Assembly (NCBI RefSeq): GCF_003610555.1
Contig: NZ_RAPQ01000009.1
Coordinates: 1 to 64,000, forward strand
Reading direction: 5' to 3'
Origin: Marinifilum flexuosum
GTDB lineage: Bacteria > Bacteroidota > Bacteroidia > Bacteroidales > Marinifilaceae
DNA length: 64,000 bases
The translations under genes and the position numbers were made by a program. The notes below the pieces were generated by a model, which worked only from the letters and a program-made list of their open reading frames with translations, was not told the origin of the DNA and ran no database searches. Positions 9,486 through 18,359 of this stretch are shown one piece after another; position 1 is the stretch's first letter; every line of letters starts with the position of its first letter.

Positions 9486-10262
9486 ATGCATTACAAAATG
9501 TTATCTTGCAAAATGAAACTAATCCTTACCCTTATACTAACATCTTTTATTGTGACCAATTCAAGTTCATTCAAATCGGAACAACTTAAATACCCTCGTG
9601 TTCGTAATGCATATGCTGAAAAGGAAAATGGCATCCAGAAGCTTCTCAACAGCAAAAACATTAAAAGTGATGAATTAGAAGTGTATTTGCGTGCTTTTAA
9701 ATTCGGACAAAAAATTCAGCTGTGGGGTAAAAACAAATCAGATCAAAAGTTCAAATTGATCAAAGAATATAAAGTCTGTAGAAAATCCGGCACGCTTGGC
9801 CCCAAAAGAAAACAAGGAGATTTACAAGTTCCTGAAGGATTCTATTACATCGACCGATTTAATCCTGCCAGCAATTTCCACCTCTCTTTGGGCATTAACT
9901 ATCCAAACCAATCAGATTTATTTTGGGCAGATAAAACCGATCCTGGCGGAGATATCTTCATTCATGGTTCATGTGTAACCGTTGGATGTTTGCCAATTAC
10001 TGACGATCAAATTAAGGAATTGTACATCTTTTGTGTAGAGGCGAAAAACAATGGTCAGCAACAAATTCCGGTTCATATTTTCCCTGCCAAACTATCAGAT
10101 AAAAACTTTGAAGTGCTTCTTTCTAAATACAGGGACGATCAGGATAAAACAACAGTTTGGAAAGATTTAAAAATTGCCTACGATTCTTTCAACAAAACAA
10201 GACAAATTCCAAAAGTTACATTCCTAAAAAATGGAAAACATCTTATAGAACCCAAACAATAA
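9486..10262 (+). CDS. L,D-transpeptidase (YkuD) family protein, exported
   Basis: The 258-residue product has an N-terminal hydrophobic signal (KLILTLILTSFIV). Start choice is uncertain: ATG 9486, 9498 or 9513 are all in frame, and the last gives the most typical signal peptide. The YkuD catalytic motif is present as IHGSCVTVGCLPI, with His and the nucleophilic Cys of the HGxxxxxGC pattern. Upstream, FKLIKEYKVCRKSGTLGPK matches the substrate-side region of the YafK/ErfK subfamily. These enzymes make or exchange 3-3 crosslinks in peptidoglycan or attach lipoproteins to it. The gene is monocistronic and faces a shared terminator. The fine specificity is unknown. Confidence 0.88.
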   Translation: MHYKMLSCKMKLILTLILTSFIVTNSSSFKSEQLKYPRVRNAYAEKENGIQKLLNSKNIKSDELEVYLRAFKFGQKIQLWGKNKSDQKFKLIKEYKVCRKSGTLGPKRKQGDLQVPEGFYYIDRFNPASNFHLSLGINYPNQSDLFWADKTDPGGDIFIHGSCVTVGCLPITDDQIKELYIFCVEAKNNGQQQIPVHIFPAKLSDKNFEVLLSKYRDDQDKTTVWKDLKIAYDSFNKTRQIPKVTFLKNGKHLIEPKQ

Positions 10263-10264
10263 AA

Positions 10265-10290
10265 AAGGCACCACTAGAGTGCCTTAAATA
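10265..10290. terminator. Bidirectional hairpin between convergent genes
   Basis: AAGGCAC pairs with GTGCCTT around a 7-base loop, preceded by an A run and followed by AT-rich sequence. It lies between the convergent L,D-transpeptidase and M43 protease genes. Confidence 0.7.
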
Positions 10291-10308
10291 TTCAATCACA
10301 TTTATAAA

Positions 10309-11388
10309 TTACTGAACAAAACCTTCTCTTGCTCCGCCAGCAGCGAATAAAGCTCTCATTCGGTCATTCTGACCATTTGTAAACATGTACATGCAGTTAT
10401 CATTCACGTAATCCATGAAGTTCATAGTCATATCATTGGTACGACAATGTACTGTTGGATATGAAGGACACCCGTAGTTTGCTCTATCTGAGCTTGGAGT
10501 ATCAGTTACAAAGTCATCCTGACGACATCTACCATCACCCCAAATGTGACGAAGATTCAACCAGTGACCTACTTCGTGAGTAGCTGTACGACCGTAACCA
10601 TAATCACCACCTCTTGAGTTTTCACCGAAGAAGTCGCTACCAATAACTACACCATCAGTTTCTAGTGCTCCACCAGGGAATTGAGCATATCCTAGAATAC
10701 CTCCACCAATTTCACAAACCCAAAAGTTCAAGAAACTTGTTGGGTCAGTAGCATCGATACCACCTTGGCTTGCATACTTCATTGCATCATTGGTTCCCCA
10801 AGAAGATTTTGTTGAAGCTTTTCGATTAACACCTGCCAATACAAATGTAATGTTACAATCAGCAATATCATCATTAAATTCTGTAGGAACTCCACCAGTA
10901 TTAGGATTCAAATCGTTGAAATCTTCATTCAAAATATCAATTTGTGAATCGATATGAGCCTGAGTTATCGGATGTGCAGGATCTTCCAAAATATTTACAA
11001 TCACAGGGATTGTAATGTTTCCTTGGTATGGAACTGGATCTGGGTCTGGATCTGGCTTAACAGGTTTACCCTTGTTAGTATTAGCCGACTTCGCAGCAAT
11101 TAATTGTCTCGTATGTTTTTCAATCGCATACATACGCTTTTCCAAACCTGGATTTTCTTTTAATTTTTGGTTTAGAACTTTCATCGAGCCGCATTTACAT
11201 GCAGGACCATGAACATGACCAGCTTTTACACCTGTGGATTCTTCAACTGTTTCTGAAGTGTACACATAAAAGTCACTCATATCAACAGCAATGTCATTTG
11301 TCTGTTGAACTTTTAGATCATTAGATTCTTTTTGACATGAAGCCAAAAACAACCCTAAAACAAGTAAGGGGAAAAATAATTTTTTCAT
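10309..11388 (-). CDS. M43-family zinc metalloprotease, lipoprotein
   Basis: The 359-residue protein begins with a lipoprotein signal, LLVLGLFLASC, with the lipidated Cys at 18. It should be anchored in the outer membrane or at the surface. The zinc motif THEVGHWLNLRH (His271, Glu272, His275, His281) matches HExxHxxGxxH. The following Met-turn MNFMDYVND fits cytophagalysin/pappalysin-type M43 proteases. A Cys-containing stretch (VHGPACKCG, about 60-68) and a Pro-Asp rich linker (PDPDPDPVP) separate the leader from the catalytic domain at about 120-359. It probably degrades extracellular proteins. The gene is alone and ends at a shared terminator. Confidence 0.9.
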   Translation of the reverse strand: MKKLFFPLLVLGLFLASCQKESNDLKVQQTNDIAVDMSDFYVYTSETVEESTGVKAGHVHGPACKCGSMKVLNQKLKENPGLEKRMYAIEKHTRQLIAAKSANTNKGKPVKPDPDPDPVPYQGNITIPVIVNILEDPAHPITQAHIDSQIDILNEDFNDLNPNTGGVPTEFNDDIADCNITFVLAGVNRKASTKSSWGTNDAMKYASQGGIDATDPTSFLNFWVCEIGGGILGYAQFPGGALETDGVVIGSDFFGENSRGGDYGYGRTATHEVGHWLNLRHIWGDGRCRQDDFVTDTPSSDRANYGCPSYPTVHCRTNDMTMNFMDYVNDNCMYMFTNGQNDRMRALFAAGGAREGFVQ

Positions 11389-11739
11389 AAAAAATTAGTT
11401 TAAATGGTTAATGATCCCTCAATTTAAGAATATTATATCTAAACCACCAAATAATTTTTCACAGCAAGAACACTCAATTGCACATACACCTGATATAATG
11501 AACATTACAGAAGTGTAATTTTTAACAAAGCAAAATAAAAAACTTATCCTCCATCTATCTTATGATTACCACAATGATCGATTTACATCCTTTTATTGAA
11601 TGTAATATATGAAATATCACAATTAATTTTTCTCGAAAAACCCCTTGTTTTTGATAAAAAATAAAGAGGAATTACTCTTATTTAAAATGAAACATTATTG
11701 ACATATTTTTCAATTTAAATAGAATTATGAGAAAAGTTA
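11389..11739. other. AT-rich spacer, nothing recognised
   Basis: This 351-base interval separates the DAHP synthase gene end from the M43 protease start, both on the minus strand. It should hold the protease promoter. I see no open frame, strong hairpin or repeat. Confidence 0.45.
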
Positions 11740-12786
11740 CTATTTAATAGTACTACAAAATTCTCTTAATATCTTCTCCGTTGTTTCCCAGCCTATGCAT
11801 TCATCCGTAACGGAAACTCCATATTTCAATTCTGCTTTATTATCAGGAATGGACTGCTTTCCAAAAGCCAAGTTACTTTCAAGCATAAAGCCCATAATAG
11901 ATTGATTACCATTTTGTATTTGCTCAGCAATATCCTGAAGTACAATCTTTTGATTTTTGGCAAGCTTTCCTGAATTGGCATGACTGCAGTCAATCATGAT
12001 TTTAGGATCAATTCCCACTCCATTTAATTTGTCTTCTATTTCCTGAACAAATTTGCTTTCATAGTTTGATTCCTTTCCTCCACGAAGTATAATGTGAGTA
12101 TTGGGATTTCCCAATGTTCTTATCACCGATACATTTCCATCTGGATTGATACTTACAAAATTTTGTGGAGCTCCAACAGCTTGCATAGCATTTAAGGCGA
12201 TATCAATATTTCCATCAGTGCCATTTTTAAAGCCTACAACCGAAGACAATCCACTTGCCATATTTCTATGGCTTTGCGATTCAGTTGTTCTGGCACCAAT
12301 TGCTGTCCAAGAAAATAAATCCTGAATGTATTGTGGAGTAACAATATCCAATGCCTCTCCTGCTGCCGGCAAACCCAATTCTGCAATGTATACCAAAAGT
12401 TCTCTTGCCTGTTTTAATCCTTCCTGGATCTGACAAGAATTATCCATATGCGGATCATTGATTAAACCTTTCCATCCTACAGTAGTTCTTGGCTTCTCGA
12501 AATAAACTCTCATCACAATGAAGATTTTATCCTTTAACTCATCAGCCAATTGTTTAATTTTTTGAGCGTATTCTTTTGCCGCCTTAACATCGTGAATGGA
12601 ACAAGGACCGACAATAGCCAATATTCTCTTATCTCTCCCACTTAGTATATTTTTAATGGTACTTTGCCCCTTGTGAACTGTATTGATACATTTTTCAGTT
12701 AAAGGGTACAGCTCTTTTAAAGCTATGGGAGTTAATATAGGTTGTTCTACACTTACATTTAAATTTTCAATTCTTGGATCTACCAT
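11740..12786 (-). CDS. 3-deoxy-7-phosphoheptulonate synthase (DAHP synthase, class I)
   Basis: The 348-residue cytosolic enzyme condenses phosphoenolpyruvate with erythrose 4-phosphate, the first step of the shikimate pathway to aromatic amino acids. Length and sequence match the AroF/AroG/AroH type Ia family. Recognisable blocks are AIVGPCSIHD near 58, RVYFEKPRTTVGWKGLINDP near 92, GARTTESQSHR near 165, and DCSHANSGK near 264. No ACT or chorismate mutase domain is fused. The N-terminal extension that binds the feedback amino acid in E. coli is present, but I cannot tell which amino acid regulates it. It is not clustered with other aromatic genes here. Confidence 0.93.
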   Translation of the reverse strand: MVDPRIENLNVSVEQPILTPIALKELYPLTEKCINTVHKGQSTIKNILSGRDKRILAIVGPCSIHDVKAAKEYAQKIKQLADELKDKIFIVMRVYFEKPRTTVGWKGLINDPHMDNSCQIQEGLKQARELLVYIAELGLPAAGEALDIVTPQYIQDLFSWTAIGARTTESQSHRNMASGLSSVVGFKNGTDGNIDIALNAMQAVGAPQNFVSINPDGNVSVIRTLGNPNTHIILRGGKESNYESKFVQEIEDKLNGVGIDPKIMIDCSHANSGKLAKNQKIVLQDIAEQIQNGNQSIMGFMLESNLAFGKQSIPDNKAELKYGVSVTDECIGWETTEKILREFCSTIK

Positions 12787-12961
12787 AGGGGTATTCTAAT
12801 TGGTCAATATAGTTAATGAATACAGATGTTTCCTGATTCGATCCGAATTTAGTTTTTATTTTTTAGTGAATGAAAAATATAGCACGAAGAATATTTGATT
12901 TGATGCTCGTTTTAACAAAAACGATTAAATTTTTGAATTAGGCACCAATGCATATTTTTCC
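12787..12961. other. Intergenic region between divergent DAHP synthase and the rsgA leader
   Basis: This divergent promoter region is AT-rich. It should contain the minus-strand promoter of the DAHP synthase gene and the -33 region of the plus-strand leader. No further structure was seen. Confidence 0.4.
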
Positions 12962-12969
12962 TATTTTTG
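12962..12969 (+). promoter_or_regulatory. Bacteroidota-type -7 element (TAnnTTTG)
   Basis: TATTTTTG matches the -7 consensus of the Bacteroidota housekeeping promoter. A clear -33 TTG at the usual 19-21 base distance is not visible. Transcription would start about 12975-12977, almost at the leader ATG. Confidence 0.45.
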
Positions 12970-12975
12970 CACTTC

Positions 12976-13023
12976 ATGATTAAAAGAACAACTTCTACAT
13001 ATCATTCGGAGTCCGCATTATAG
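12976..13023 (+). CDS. Possible 15-codon leader peptide upstream of rsgA
   Basis: ATG at 12976 opens a 15-codon frame (MIKRTTSTYHSESAL) ending at TAG 13021-13023. It is followed directly by a hairpin and then a terminator-like structure before rsgA. Four of codons 5-10 are Thr or Ser (Thr-Thr-Ser-Thr), followed by Tyr-His. This is the architecture of a translation-attenuation leader, but the peptide is very short and may be accidental. The mRNA may begin almost at the ATG, which would make it leaderless. Confidence 0.35.
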   Translation: MIKRTTSTYHSESAL

Positions 13024-13102
13024 GCAAGTCATTGGATTTGTCTCGAATCAACTTGCCGCCACTTCACTTTTAGCATCATTTTTATTTGATGCCTGTTTTT
13101 TT
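13023..13102 (+). promoter_or_regulatory. Candidate attenuator: anti-terminator-like hairpin then terminator
   Basis: GGCAAGT (13023-13029) pairs with ACTTGCC (13051-13057), with an inner GGATT/AATC pairing. It is followed by GCATCA (13073-13078) pairing with TGATGC (13087-13092) and a T-rich tail CTGTTTTTTT. The second hairpin is a plausible terminator 67 bases before the rsgA start. A third stem (TTTCAGC/GCTGAAA, about 13128-13156) lies close to the rsgA start codon. The region may regulate rsgA or may encode a short independent RNA. Confidence 0.45.
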
Positions 13103-13168
13103 ATGCCGTAAATTTTAGTGAATTAATTTCAGCTATCACTTGCTAAGCTGAAAGTTAAACCGAATGTA

Positions 13169-14221
13169 ATGAATACATTAAATAAATTGGGATGGTCTCA
13201 TTTTTTTGAATCATCTCTTAGTTTTGAAGAAAAACAAAACATGACCATTGGTCGTGTTTCAACTGTAAATAAGTCGAATTGTATCGTAATCCATGAAAAT
13301 GGAAGTAAAACCTGCGAGTTAGCAGGAAATTTAATGTTTGGGCTAGATGAAAATGAAAAGCCCAAAACAGGCGACTGGGTATTGTTTCTTGATTATGGCG
13401 ATTTGGGGATCATATCGAAAGTATTGCCCAGATACAATTGTCTTTCCAGACAAAAATCAGGAAAAGAAATTGTGGAACAAATTATAGCTATAAATATCGA
13501 TTATGCTGTTATCGTTCAATGTCTTGAAATTGGTTTAAATCTAAGACGATTAGAACGCACATTAGTTCAATTGCAAAACTGTAATATTGAACCAATTGTT
13601 TTAATTAACAAAACAGATTTACCTATTGACGATGAACAACAAGAAATAATGAATTTCATGATTGACACTTATCAGGCAATTCCAATTAGCGCAAGTCATG
13701 GAAGCAACTTGAATTTATTAAAGGATAAGATTATAACCGGTAAATCCTATGTTTTTATTGGAGCATCGGGAGTCGGAAAATCCTCAATCATCAATTCTTT
13801 GCAAGAAGGAAATGATTTAAAAACCGGAACAATCAGTCAGTCTACGATGAAAGGAGCACATACCACCACTTCGAGAGAATTGTATATCCTACAAAATGGT
13901 GGGGTTGTAATAGACACGCCTGGCACTCGAGAATTTGGATTAACAGCTCCAAATTCAGAATCCGGATTATCTGGCTTTCATGGAATCGATGAGCTTGCAA
14001 AAGGCTGTAAGTTTCATAACTGTACACATACCAACGAAAAAGGCTGTAAAGTTTTAAAGGCTGTAAAGACTGGAGATATTTCAGAAGATGAATATGAAAA
14101 CTTTATGCGTTTGAATCGAGAAATGGAACATTATGAAAGCAGTTTACAAGATCGAAAACAGAAAGGAAAAAAGCTTTCCAAAATCATTAAGAATATGAAG
14201 AAATCGGGTTATAAAAGTTAA
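13169..14221 (+). CDS. rsgA: Ribosome small-subunit-dependent GTPase A
   Basis: The 350-residue protein matches RsgA (YjeQ), a circularly permuted GTPase that helps 30S maturation. An N-terminal OB-fold spans about 20-95. The G motifs occur in permuted order: NKTDLP (G4) near 150, SASHG (G5) near 174, the P-loop GASGVGKSSI (G1) near 195, and DTPGTREFG (G3) near 250. A zinc-binding C-terminal domain follows, with CKFHNCTHTNEKGCKV supplying Cys and His ligands. The tail is Lys-rich, as expected for rRNA contact. The gene is preceded by an attenuator-like leader and ends at a strong terminator. Single gene. Confidence 0.95.
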   Translation: MNTLNKLGWSHFFESSLSFEEKQNMTIGRVSTVNKSNCIVIHENGSKTCELAGNLMFGLDENEKPKTGDWVLFLDYGDLGIISKVLPRYNCLSRQKSGKEIVEQIIAINIDYAVIVQCLEIGLNLRRLERTLVQLQNCNIEPIVLINKTDLPIDDEQQEIMNFMIDTYQAIPISASHGSNLNLLKDKIITGKSYVFIGASGVGKSSIINSLQEGNDLKTGTISQSTMKGAHTTTSRELYILQNGGVVIDTPGTREFGLTAPNSESGLSGFHGIDELAKGCKFHNCTHTNEKGCKVLKAVKTGDISEDEYENFMRLNREMEHYESSLQDRKQKGKKLSKIIKNMKKSGYKS

Positions 14222-14232
14222 TCGTTATTAAA

Positions 14233-14271
14233 AACAAAGGGCTCAGATTATAAATCTAAGCCCTTTGTTCT
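14233..14271. terminator. Bidirectional terminator between rsgA and HAD gene
   Basis: The arms 14233-14248 and 14254-14269 pair over about 16 bp with one mismatch around a small ATA-type loop. The genes on both sides converge on it. Confidence 0.88.
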
Positions 14272-14282
14272 AATCTTTTTAT

Positions 14283-14678
14283 CTAACCAAAAATTCTACT
14301 TAAAATTCCCTTTCGGCGATTATTGTGATACTTTATTTCGTTTCCATTACAAATACTATCAAAGATTTGTCCCCAATCAGGTAAACCACCAAAATTCATA
14401 TCATCAATATACATATCCGCTTTAATTTTTCGACTTATATTTCCATCAAAAACCTCCTCAGGATAATTTTTATTGACCGCATAAAACTCGACTCCCTTCG
14501 ATTTACAAAATTCAATGGCATCACCAAGTTCTTTTCCTGATCGATAGGTCCACAAGATCAATCTATGTCCTTGGTTTTGTAACATCTTTAAAGTTTGTGT
14601 TGCAAAAGGAATCTCCTTGCCCAACTTAGGGTATTTCTGCTCAACAATAGTTCCGTCAAAATCAACTGCAATAATCAT
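14283..14678 (-). CDS. Small HAD-superfamily phosphatase-like hydrolase
   Basis: The 131-residue protein starts with MIIAVDFDGTIVEQ, the HAD motif I with nucleophile Asp6 and Asp8. LILWTYR near 40 is motif II. YIDDMNFG near 92 provides the motif IV acidic pair. No cap domain is present, so it is a minimal C0-type member, like the BT0820-type Bacteroidota hydrolases. The substrate is unknown; such small members often dephosphorylate sugars or nucleotides. It lies 29 bases downstream of the wzc-like gene on the same strand, so it may be the last gene of the export operon. Confidence 0.82.
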   Translation of the reverse strand: MIIAVDFDGTIVEQKYPKLGKEIPFATQTLKMLQNQGHRLILWTYRSGKELGDAIEFCKSKGVEFYAVNKNYPEEVFDGNISRKIKADMYIDDMNFGGLPDWGQIFDSICNGNEIKYHNNRRKGILSRIFG

Positions 14679-14707
14679 TTTTCTAAAATTTGGTAATAAG
14701 TAGATTT

Positions 14708-17089
14708 CTAATTCCTGGAGAAAATCCCCAATAATTTCTCTTTAAAAGATCTCTGAGTGTGATCTTCATCATAATAGCCATTTCCATATCCATAACTGCC
14801 ATAGGAGTTGCCATATCCTTTGTGAACTGTATCATTTAAAATGATACCAACTTCATCCATATCACCTTTTTGCGACAGTTGGTTTATGAATTTTATCTGA
14901 TTCTGCTTACTATAGCCTTGCCTCAGAACAAATAAATTAGAGTCCGCAAATTTGCTTGTTAATACTCCATCAGTTACCAAAGTAACCGGAGCATTATCTA
15001 ATACAATATAGTCATACTGTTTTTTAGCTTCTATTAAAAATTCTTCAAATTCTTTTCCTCCTAGCAGCTCCGCAGGATTAGGTGGAATTGCTCCAGAATT
15101 TACAAACTGAAGACATTCTAATTGAGTCCTGTTAATAATCTCATTAAATGAACTTTGTCCAACTAAATAGGTTGATAAACCTGCTCTATTAGGAACTTCA
15201 AATACATCATGCAATCGTGGTTTTCTCAAGTCACAGGCAACCAGAAGAACTTTTTTATTATCCATTGCAATGATAGTAGCTAAATTAGAGGCTGTAAAAG
15301 TTTTTCCCTCTCCTGGTATCATAGAGTGAACACCTATGACTTTCTTCAAATCCCCCTTGAACTTATAATGCAAATTGGTTCTCAGTCCTCGATATGATTC
15401 TGCTAAACCTGATCTTGGATGGCTAACAATTGCCATTTCCTGCTTATAATTATTACGTGCAATCTCTCCCATTATTGGCAAAGTTGTTCCCCTCTCTAAA
15501 TCATCCTTAGATTTGATTGAGTCATTGAAAAAGTCTTTCAACAGGATAATAACCAATGGTAATAGACCACCTAAAAACCCACCAATTACCATTAGAAGCA
15601 TTGTTTTTGGCCCTATTTTCTTTGTCGTTCGAACTCTTGCCGGATCAATAATTTGAACATCTGAGATATTCGATGCCGTTTGAATCGAAGCTTCTGCTCT
15701 CTTCTTCAATAAGAAAGTGTAAATTTCATTGTTCAGATCAAACCTACGCTTGATATTAATCATTTCTTGTTTAGTTTCAGGCAATCCAGCTAATCTAATG
15801 GTAATATTATCCTTCCTTTTTTTTAACGTTCTAGACTCTGTTTCTGCGTGAGTCAATAAGTTTCTAACATTTTCTTCCAAAGACTTAATTACATTCTTTA
15901 TTTCCTTATTTAAAATGATCAAGGTTGGATTCTTATCTTTTGCAACAAATGAAAGTTTGGTTTGTTCCCCGTAAAGTTCTGCTAGTTTCACTACTTGAGC
16001 ATTTAATCCAGCATCAGCAATTCCTACAAAAGATGGAGCAGCAATTTTTTCCATCTGCTCAGCATTTCCCATATAATTAAGAAGATCCTTAAAATAGGCA
16101 ATTCTAAAATCTAATGTAGATTGTTCTTTTTCGATATCTGCAACTTTATCAAGAACCAATTCTGCCTCATGACTCAAATCGATCGATTTGTTCTTTGATC
16201 TAAAATCTGAAAACTCCTGGCCTGCTATCTTAAGCGAATCTACAATCCCATCAAGCTGATTATCAATAAACTTTACCGTATTTAAAGAAATCTGGTTCTT
16301 TTTCCTTAAACCAAACTGAAGATATACATTACTAAGTTCATTCAAATAATCTACAATTCTTTGAGAATTACTTCCTTGTAAAGCCAATTGAATTAATTCT
16401 GAATTCTTATCAACTAAATTAACACCTACTTTTTCCACATAATCAAGTGCTAATACTTCCAAATTATTAAAATTGATGGAATATTTTTCTGTATGAAGTT
16501 CTGCTAATTTTTCAATGGTAAAATCAAAATATTCGTTTTTAAACGGAACACCAAACTCACCTGTGGCTTCAAATTCCACATCATATTCAGTACTTCCATC
16601 TACGAACTTATCGTCAACCTCAATGGTATAAGAGTTACCTTCCATTGGAGTGATTACAAGCTCTACTCCTTCCAAATTTTTATTCCCATTTTCAGTAAGT
16701 TTAAACGGACTTGCTTTGTACAAGTCTGTTTTTTTCATGAAGTTTTTCTTGTAGAGGCTAGTTCTCCAATTAAGATTATTAAGCGCCTGCAGGTTTAGGG
16801 TATAAGAATTCAAAATTCCTACATGATTCTGCATGTTAGGACCATTTCCAAGTTCCATTCCTTCAAATAGGTTTTCAACACCCATTCCCTTTTTATTCTC
16901 ATCCACAAGGATTACCGATTTGGCATCATAAACTGGCTGAGAAACTCTACTAAATAGAAATCCTAACACAATACCCAAAATTCCAAAAATGACAAACCAA
17001 TGCCATTGCGAAAGAAGCTTATAGAAAAGTTCTTTCAAATCGATTTCATCTTCGCCTACTGAAATATCCTGAACACTATTTGATTGCAT
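14708..17089 (-). CDS. Polysaccharide co-polymerase / tyrosine autokinase (Wzc-like)
   Basis: The 793-residue inner-membrane protein has the Wzc layout. Transmembrane helix 1 lies at about 32-52 and a large periplasmic coiled-coil region spans about 60-500. Transmembrane helix 2 at about 500-525 follows the Pro-containing VQIIDPARV. The cytosolic BY-kinase domain has Walker A MIPGEGKTFTASNLA, Walker A' VLLVACDLRKPR, and Walker B-like YIVLDNAPV. The C-terminal tail holds a tyrosine and glycine cluster (YGNSYGSYGYGNGYY), the autophosphorylation target. It controls chain length and export of capsule or exopolysaccharide with the Wza partner encoded 30 bases upstream. Cycles of phosphorylation drive assembly. 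No glycosyltransferases are in this window. Confidence 0.92.
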   Translation of the reverse strand: MQSNSVQDISVGEDEIDLKELFYKLLSQWHWFVIFGILGIVLGFLFSRVSQPVYDAKSVILVDENKKGMGVENLFEGMELGNGPNMQNHVGILNSYTLNLQALNNLNWRTSLYKKNFMKKTDLYKASPFKLTENGNKNLEGVELVITPMEGNSYTIEVDDKFVDGSTEYDVEFEATGEFGVPFKNEYFDFTIEKLAELHTEKYSINFNNLEVLALDYVEKVGVNLVDKNSELIQLALQGSNSQRIVDYLNELSNVYLQFGLRKKNQISLNTVKFIDNQLDGIVDSLKIAGQEFSDFRSKNKSIDLSHEAELVLDKVADIEKEQSTLDFRIAYFKDLLNYMGNAEQMEKIAAPSFVGIADAGLNAQVVKLAELYGEQTKLSFVAKDKNPTLIILNKEIKNVIKSLEENVRNLLTHAETESRTLKKRKDNITIRLAGLPETKQEMINIKRRFDLNNEIYTFLLKKRAEASIQTASNISDVQIIDPARVRTTKKIGPKTMLLMVIGGFLGGLLPLVIILLKDFFNDSIKSKDDLERGTTLPIMGEIARNNYKQEMAIVSHPRSGLAESYRGLRTNLHYKFKGDLKKVIGVHSMIPGEGKTFTASNLATIIAMDNKKVLLVACDLRKPRLHDVFEVPNRAGLSTYLVGQSSFNEIINRTQLECLQFVNSGAIPPNPAELLGGKEFEEFLIEAKKQYDYIVLDNAPVTLVTDGVLTSKFADSNLFVLRQGYSKQNQIKFINQLSQKGDMDEVGIILNDTVHKGYGNSYGSYGYGNGYYDEDHTQRSFKEKLLGIFSRN

Positions 17090-17118
17090 AGTAAATTATG
17101 TAGTTTTAAACAGAGAGA

Positions 17119-17876
17119 TTAAAGAACGTTAAACACCAAAATCAATGTAGAAATGGTTGATAAGAACAACGAATACATTGGAGAATTCAATTTCACATTT
17201 TTGTATTTGTCAGGTTCCACATACACTACATCATTTGGTTGTAGAAAGAAGGCTTTTGAATTAAGGAAACTTTTATCCGTTAAGTCGAGCCTATGTGTCT
17301 TACTACCCTTAGGAGTTGGTCTTAAAACTAGTACCTTTTTGATTCGTGCATAATCTGTCACGCCATTCGCCATACTAATTCCCTCCAGAACTGTTAAACT
17401 ATTGGTGTAGTTGTAGTAAACCCCAGGATTCTTTACTTCTCCCATCACTGTGATTTTAAAACTTAAAAGTTTTACCTTCACTGTAGCTTCTTTAATATAT
17501 TCATCGGCTTTGCTTTGTATTTCAATTCTAGCTTCTTCAAGAGTTTTATCTAATACATTAACAAATCCTATAATAGGTAAATTGATATTTCCTCTTAAAT
17601 CAACTAAAAAACCATTTAGGTATTGGCCTGAAACCTGCCCATAGTTCTGTTGTGTTCCACCTTGAGTTCCCATACCCTGTGCCGGATTAAAGATTGCATT
17701 AACTTCAGGGCTAAGAGATTTTATATCCACAAATAGATTATCATTAACCTTTATTTTGTATTCATCAGTACTTTCAGGCATATCGACAAGTAACTCATCA
17801 TCCTGAGTATTATTTAAGTAAACTAGATTTTTACTGGTTTTACATGAAATGATAACAATAGCAGATGTCTTCTCAT
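17119..17876 (-). pseudogene. Polysaccharide export lipoprotein (Wza-like) with apparent frameshift in its signal peptide
   Basis: The mature protein is clear: a Poly_export domain (DEYKIKVNDNLFVDIKSL), a SLBB domain (KITVMGEVKNPGVYYNY), and a C-terminal hydrophobic helix (YSLFLSTISTLILVF), about 240 residues. In its reading frame there is no ATG upstream of the lipobox-like Cys (IVIISC); the frame extends back only to a TTG at 17943 through implausible sequence. One frame over, ATG 17876 encodes MRRHLLLLSF, a perfect lipoprotein signal, but that frame hits TAG within 20 codons. A missing base near 17845-17852 (TTTCATG) would join both. It could be a sequencing error, a real mutation or programmed switching. 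The feature start assumes ATG 17876. Confidence 0.75.
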
Positions 17877-17943
17877 AAATAGATTTAATTGTGGGGCTTT
17901 TAATTTTGTAGTTTTTACACCTTATTTTTTTAAAGGCATGCAA

Positions 17944-18359
17944 AAGTAAAAAGTTAATTTTTTCTTAAACCCATCTAGTGAAACTCATTGACTAATAATC
18001 AAAATAACATGATAAAATGTTCTTTTTATTATGGCAACACCTAAAACCCTCAAACACAAGATATAAACCCCTCCTAATTAAAGATTTTCATCTTTAATTA
18101 GGAAAAAAAACCGAACGTAACTAGTATATATGTCAAGACTTTAGTCTAACTCAACTTAAACCCACTCTTGTATAAGAGTTATAACACCTATTATAATTTA
18201 CATTCATAATTATCCAAGTATCTAAATTATACAAAGAGCCTTTATAGGATAAGGAAAGAGTGTATTTAAGTTTACCAGGTTATAATAAAAAAACGAAAGA
18301 TGGTACAATTTGGAATTGGGTAGTAATTCTTATTGGTTTGTATCTTATTTGGGAATCAT
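17944..18359. other. Spacer with a 13-bp inverted repeat
   Basis: No gene is visible. An inverted repeat with a 13-bp perfect stem (18073-18085 with 18090-18102, loop TTTC) is followed by eight A residues on the plus strand. Neither strand has a T tract after it, so it is not a classical terminator. The promoter of the Wza/Wzc operon should lie near the left end. Confidence 0.55.

Noticed and set aside
18073-18110. 13-bp inverted repeat as terminator
   Set aside because: An A tract rather than a T tract follows on the plus strand and the T tract on the minus strand precedes the stem.
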